Shown: one piece after another, positions 27,821 to 31,322 of the stretch
Position numbering within the stretch: position 1 is the stretch's first letter
Layout: every line of letters starts with the position of its first letter
NCBI GenBank assembly: GCA_009746045.1
Contig: RPFO01000579.1
Location: 991,160-1,022,481, forward strand
Direction of reading: 5' to 3'
Origin: Mesostigma viride
Lineage: Eukaryota > Streptophyta > Mesostigmatophyceae > Mesostigmatales > Mesostigmataceae
DNA: 31,322 nucleotides
Translations under genes and position numbers: made by a program
Notes under the pieces: model-generated
Told to the model about the DNA's origin: nothing
Databases searched by the model: none
Seen by the model: only the letters and a program-made list of their open reading frames with translations

Positions 27821-30586
27821 TTAGGCTAGAAGCAAATAAAAGCGGGTCGGGCCAGATACTGTTGGATCTAATACCTGGAACGTCACGGTCGCCAAATGGA
27901 TCATACCAGTAACTGGAGGATCAACCAGTGAAATATGATCACAGGTTATGTCAACGTACGACGAGGATTTTGATATTGTCGTTGTAGAAAAACCGCCAGT
28001 CCACGCTTCTCCAACGACTACGCTGATAAGCAACGGATCATTGCTCAACTTGGTGTTTGAAAATCCAAGTCTTACATAAAACTTCCTTACCGACTGACGA
28101 GCTGGTAGAATCCCATATATTTTGGCAGTATATTGGTTCATTTGCACGCCGTATTGAACATCTGGACACTTAACAACCGTGCGGATGACACTCTCATTTG
28201 TGAGTGTTAGCTCCTTGAACCAAGTATCCGCCACACCCGGTACGGGTTTTGTGACGCTATATTTGCCAAAAATGCTACAATTCCTCGACGAGGTGGACCT
28301 GTGACGCAGCTCCAACACGTCTCCGACGGCTGTGTACGATCCGGATGGGTTGTTGGTTTTTAGAGAGTCGAACTCTATGTCTTGTAGGTCATCTTTGATT
28401 GGCCAGACATACGCGCCGTGGTACTCTCCGCTCAAGTGGAAGACTGGTCGGAGGGGCATCGGAATGTACGGGTCAAGAATGTCTGTAGGAGTGGTTGTAA
28501 ATATACCGGACGAGTTTGAGATTTTAGTCATGTCACTAAGTTCTTGAGGAGTTGTTTTGGATATATAACGCTCCACCTTCCCATCCGATTTTCTTCGAAA
28601 TGCCACCCAGTAGCTGTTTTGTTGTCTCCATGATGAGTTTAACGTGTATCGAACCTTCGACTTCAGATTGTCAAACAGGTCGAGTGCATAGTCACTATGG
28701 TGCAGATTGATACCCAGCATACCCCAATGCGTCGTAGCCGCATTTCTCCAATTCTGATGGGCATCTGTCGTGGCCGGGTGATATTTATTCGTCAAAGACA
28801 TAGTATTTTCTGCAAACGAGACGAAAGCATCGTTGCTGCCCAAATATAGCCGAAAACACAATAGAAATGGGCCGTCGATGAGCTGCTCTGAAAAAACAAC
28901 ACATTTGCTTGGTGCCGGAGTGGCTGTTTTTACAAAAAAGAATTTTTCGGGAGACCCTTCAAAGTAGTATTTCGAAGCTTCTGCTTGCAGCGTGGTCACG
29001 GAGTGGCGCGAGAATGATTCTAGAGAATGGAGCGTCGTAGCGGGGCCGTCTATCTCCACGGTCTCTCCTGACAGGTTTGGCGAGTCCTTTACGGTTACGA
29101 TCCTGTATCTGAGTTCTACATCATCGCCTTCGGATGGATTTTGAAACGTCGTTGTCTTCAACGTCCCATCCAAGGCCCCTTGAGATACTCCGTTCGCCAA
29201 CAGATGAAAACCGGTGAGAGGAGGCAACGACTTTCCCCACCCCACATCATGGTCTGCGTAGACGCCGTTGATCGCGATTTTTACAGGATTTAGATATGAA
29301 ATGTAGGAACTTGGTGTCCGGATGCCGGAGTGCAGTTGGCTCATTTTTGAAACGCATACCATCACCCCTCCTTTGTGGGTGGTGTAGGAGGTGAGGGTCG
29401 AGTCGTTGTAGACGTCTATCTCGTAGTTCATATACTTGTTACTATCTGCCGCGACTGGCGCGGTGATTACGGCGTCTTCCCCGCGCAGTCCCCCGTTTTG
29501 CGAGAGGGAGACTCCGCCGATGGTCGGAGTGGTCGGCGTGAGCTGGGTGGAATTCATGTACCACCTGATGGGGAGTTTGCGTTGGTATGCGAAGGGGGTC
29601 GTCATCTTTATGCCCTGTTTGAGGGTCGTTCCCTCTACGACCTCCCAATTAGCGGTGGTTGGATTGGTGCTCCAGTAGAGTGCGTTCACAGGGTCAATCG
29701 GACCCATTCGCCAGTCCGTCAGTGGCGAGTATGTACGCGTGATGGTGAAGGATCTCCCAGTTAGTGGAAGGCGGCGGTTGTCGTCGCGAATCGTGGCGAA
29801 AGACAACAACTCCACGCGGAGAGGGAGGCCGTTAAATCGAGATCCGCCGAGACCATAGAAAGAGTCGGAAAAGTATGGATATCCTACCTCTCCGTCCACA
29901 ACGCTCTCCCCCGTGCGCGCCTGGGTCGTGTGGTAGTCGCGATAGGTAAACTTACAGATTCCACTCGCGTCGCCATTCGTAACGTTGTAGGGCAGCTGGA
30001 CTCGCACATCCTGGTCATTGATGACGTTGAACGCGTTTTGGTGCGACACGGTCGTCCCGTCTTCGAGATGGAGGACGAAATCCCCGTTCAAGTTAGCTAT
30101 CGACGTTTTGCCTACCCCGTGTTGGTCAAAAAGGTAGTCCAATTGCGCGCGGGTCAGGACTCTGCCACCAGGGTCTAGCAACGTATCAGGGCTAAAGTCG
30201 AAGACGTGGTACTGGGTTGCTCCCACTTTCGCCGTAAGGTAAGGTTCATTTAGAGTGAGATCGTCGACTAAAGTAGTCCCTGATTTAAAATAGGAATACC
30301 CATTCACGACGAGACTGTAAGCAAGTTCCGATGGGTCGCTTGCGGTCTCGTCGTCGTAATTGTCTCCGAGTCGCACATTTGTCGGCTGGCTCGGGTAGAA
30401 AATTTTGAATCCGTCGACAACGAGTGACTCATCGAATGGATGTGAAGTGCCAAGAAGTAACGTAACGCTAGCTTGAAGCCCATCTATGTCTGTTTCGATG
30501 TTAGAAACACGCTCCTCCATTTCAGGGTCGAGCGTTAACCCGGTGGCGAGATTGGTCGGTCTGCTCAATGTTGTTAGAACGACCAT
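27821..30586 (-). CDS. Large fibre/spike-like virion protein, 921 aa
   Basis: The frame is uninterrupted. A heptad-like coiled coil occupies about residues 22-46 (Glu-Glu-Arg-Val-Ser-Asn-Ile-Glu-Thr-Asp-Ile), as at the base of trimeric viral fibres. Next come Ser-Leu-Val-Val-Asp-Gly and Ser-Leu-Val-Val-Asn-Gly-Tyr repeats with Gly-Thr-Thr-Leu-Val-Asp-Asp-Leu-Thr-Leu, like beta-structured phage tail fibres. The remainder is Thr/Ser/Tyr/Gly-rich and beta-predicted, with no catalytic motif, signal peptide or membrane segment. It is likely the host-attachment spike, by architecture only; I cannot name a family. It starts 24 nt from the divergent coiled-coil gene. The C-terminal end may continue in another frame, as noted for the 168-aa ORF. 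Confidence 0.65.
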   Translation of the reverse strand: MVVLTTLSRPTNLATGLTLDPEMEERVSNIETDIDGLQASVTLLLGTSHPFDESLVVDGFKIFYPSQPTNVRLGDNYDDETASDPSELAYSLVVNGYSYFKSGTTLVDDLTLNEPYLTAKVGATQYHVFDFSPDTLLDPGGRVLTRAQLDYLFDQHGVGKTSIANLNGDFVLHLEDGTTVSHQNAFNVINDQDVRVQLPYNVTNGDASGICKFTYRDYHTTQARTGESVVDGEVGYPYFSDSFYGLGGSRFNGLPLRVELLSFATIRDDNRRLPLTGRSFTITRTYSPLTDWRMGPIDPVNALYWSTNPTTANWEVVEGTTLKQGIKMTTPFAYQRKLPIRWYMNSTQLTPTTPTIGGVSLSQNGGLRGEDAVITAPVAADSNKYMNYEIDVYNDSTLTSYTTHKGGVMVCVSKMSQLHSGIRTPSSYISYLNPVKIAINGVYADHDVGWGKSLPPLTGFHLLANGVSQGALDGTLKTTTFQNPSEGDDVELRYRIVTVKDSPNLSGETVEIDGPATTLHSLESFSRHSVTTLQAEASKYYFEGSPEKFFFVKTATPAPSKCVVFSEQLIDGPFLLCFRLYLGSNDAFVSFAENTMSLTNKYHPATTDAHQNWRNAATTHWGMLGINLHHSDYALDLFDNLKSKVRYTLNSSWRQQNSYWVAFRRKSDGKVERYISKTTPQELSDMTKISNSSGIFTTTPTDILDPYIPMPLRPVFHLSGEYHGAYVWPIKDDLQDIEFDSLKTNNPSGSYTAVGDVLELRHRSTSSRNCSIFGKYSVTKPVPGVADTWFKELTLTNESVIRTVVKCPDVQYGVQMNQYTAKIYGILPARQSVRKFYVRLGFSNTKLSNDPLLISVVVGEAWTGGFSTTTISKSSSYVDITCDHISLVDPPVTGMIHLATVTFQVLDPTVSGPTRFYLLLA

Positions 30587-30610
30587 TTATTATCTACCTA
30601 GAATATAAAC
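30587..30610. promoter_or_regulatory. 24-bp divergent promoter region
   Basis: Only TTATTATCTACCTAGAATATAAAC separates the oppositely oriented start codons. AT-rich TATA-like words face both ways (TATAAAC towards the + gene, TATTCTAGG...ATAATAA towards the fibre). Both transcripts must have very short leaders, or initiate inside each other's coding region. Confidence 0.5.
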
Positions 30611-31137
30611 ATGGCCTCTGAGGCTTCAGAGACCCCAACGAGCTACCAAGACGAAACCTTCGCCGAGACGCGGGAAGAGCAGGTTGACCTGGTCAAGACA
30701 ATTCGAAAGGGACAACCGCTGAATGATGAACAGAAAAAAGCCCTTCGCGACAAAATGAGGGTTTACCAGCAACGCGCAAAAGCCGAGAGGGAGAAGAGAC
30801 GAAACGAGAAAAGGAGGCAGAGATAACGAAACGAAAGGTCCTTGCAAAGGAATTGGAGATTCAGCGGCAAAGGCTAGTCGAACTCGAGCTGCAAGAAGCC
30901 CGCAACAAATCGCGGATTGAACGCCTTCTCGCTGAAGATTCCGTCGCCTCAACCCCCGCCGACACGCCAAAACCAAGACGGGGTCGAAAGCCCAAGGAGA
31001 CAGAGCCGGACTCTCCGCCACCCCCGATCAAGACCCGACAGCTCCCACCTCCACCACCGCCACCTGTCGCGATGACGCCATACGAGATGCGCATGGCCGC
31101 CATCCGCGCGTCTCTCCTTGCTAGTCTGGACGATTAA
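30611..31137 (+). pseudogene. Charged coiled-coil protein with basic/proline-rich tail, frameshifted
   Basis: The first frame (ATG 30611, stop 30824-30826) is acidic at first (Glu-Thr-Arg-Glu-Glu-Gln-Val-Asp). It becomes a long Lys/Arg/Glu helix. In the other frame the helix continues from about 30785 (Lys-Arg-Glu-Lys-Glu-Ala-Glu-Ile-Thr-Lys-Arg) through Leu-Val-Glu-Leu-Glu-Leu-Gln-Glu-Ala. It then reaches Pro-Arg-Arg-Gly-Arg-Lys-Pro (AT-hook-like), a polyproline run and an Ala-rich end at 31137. The helix runs on smoothly across the frame change in the GAAACGAGAAAAGG region, so I read one original protein of about 175 aa. It may bind DNA or scaffold assembly. It lies just before the packaging ATPase. 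Confidence 0.55.
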
Positions 31138-31149
31138 AATGTCTTCAGA

Positions 31150-31322
31150 ATGATAATGGCTATCATCGAAGAGCGACGAATTCATTCACTTGAGAACAAA
31201 GACATCAAGCAACGATACGCCCCACAGCGTCCTGCTCCACCGAATATGCCGAGTCTTCATTTCATCGCAAACTTCTGCGGAGCTCGACGGTCTGGGAAAA
31301 CTACATCGGCAGTCAACATGGA
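31150..31322 (+). CDS. Packaging ATPase (FtsK/HerA-like, A32-type), N-terminal part
   Basis: ATG 31150 (a second ATG at 31156 is equally possible) opens a frame that runs off the window after 57 codons. A charged leader is followed by Leu-His-Phe-Ile-Ala-Asn-Phe-Cys and a Walker A P-loop, Gly-Ala-Arg-Arg-Ser-Gly-Lys-Thr (31279-31302, residues 44-51). A P-loop soon after the N-terminus, beside capsid genes, is typical of the genome-packaging ATPase conserved in PLVs, virophages and Polintons. It pumps DNA into the capsid using ATP. Walker B and the rest are beyond the window. Another P-loop ATPase cannot be fully excluded. Confidence 0.7.
   Translation, partial: MIMAIIEERRIHSLENKDIKQRYAPQRPAPPNMPSLHFIANFCGARRSGKTTSAVNM

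Overview
The window looks like nuclear DNA of a green alga, probably volvocine-like. This is inferred from GC-rich exons with GT-AG introns, TGTAA-type polyadenylation signals, CCCTAAA(A)-type telomere-like words and very repeat-rich introns. About two thirds of it is host DNA holding one recognisable host gene and layers of transposons and satellites. The right third (about 20.3 kb to the window end) is an integrated virus-like element of the polinton-like virus (PLV) kind.

Region 1 (1-2.7 kb): a short unidentified ORF, then a 1.3-kb non-autonomous hAT-like transposon with perfect ends and an 8-bp target duplication. Region 2 (2.78-12.06 kb): the 3' part of a class I cyclic-nucleotide phosphodiesterase gene on the + strand. 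It has four exons (2782-2953, 4958-5919, 10490-10766, 11926-12063) whose splice phases all agree. Its introns carry a CCCT microsatellite, a 70-bp minisatellite, a dispersed repeat with a nested MITE-like insertion, and a 0.57-kb GGC/GTGGGC satellite. Region 3 (12.1-19.3 kb): a second copy of the dispersed repeat, LINE fragments with TTAA-rich tails in opposite orientations, a PHD-finger ORF and a frameshifted LINE reverse transcriptase. Region 4 (19.5-20.0 kb): five tandem copies of a 55-bp hairpin.

Region 5 (20.3-31.3 kb): the viral element. On the - strand, in transcription order, it encodes a 921-aa fibre-like protein with an N-terminal coiled coil, a 168-aa protein, a basic C2H2 zinc-finger protein, a 48-aa protein, a penton/minor-capsid-like protein split by a frameshift, a 118-aa glycine/alanine-rich protein, the major capsid protein, a 56-aa protein, a broken Ig-like/LamG adhesin, a small structural-like protein and a 190-aa unknown. 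On the + strand, from a 24-bp divergent spacer, run a lysine/arginine-rich coiled-coil protein and the start of a packaging ATPase with a Walker A motif, cut by the window end. This is a virion morphogenesis module. Replication and integration genes are not in the window and would be expected to the right.

Several viral ORFs carry single-base frame changes, many in short homopolymers, whereas the host phosphodiesterase exons have none. The element is therefore either decaying or affected by assembly indels. A shared TAAAWATCT-like motif lies roughly 10-25 nt upstream of five viral starts and may be a viral promoter element.
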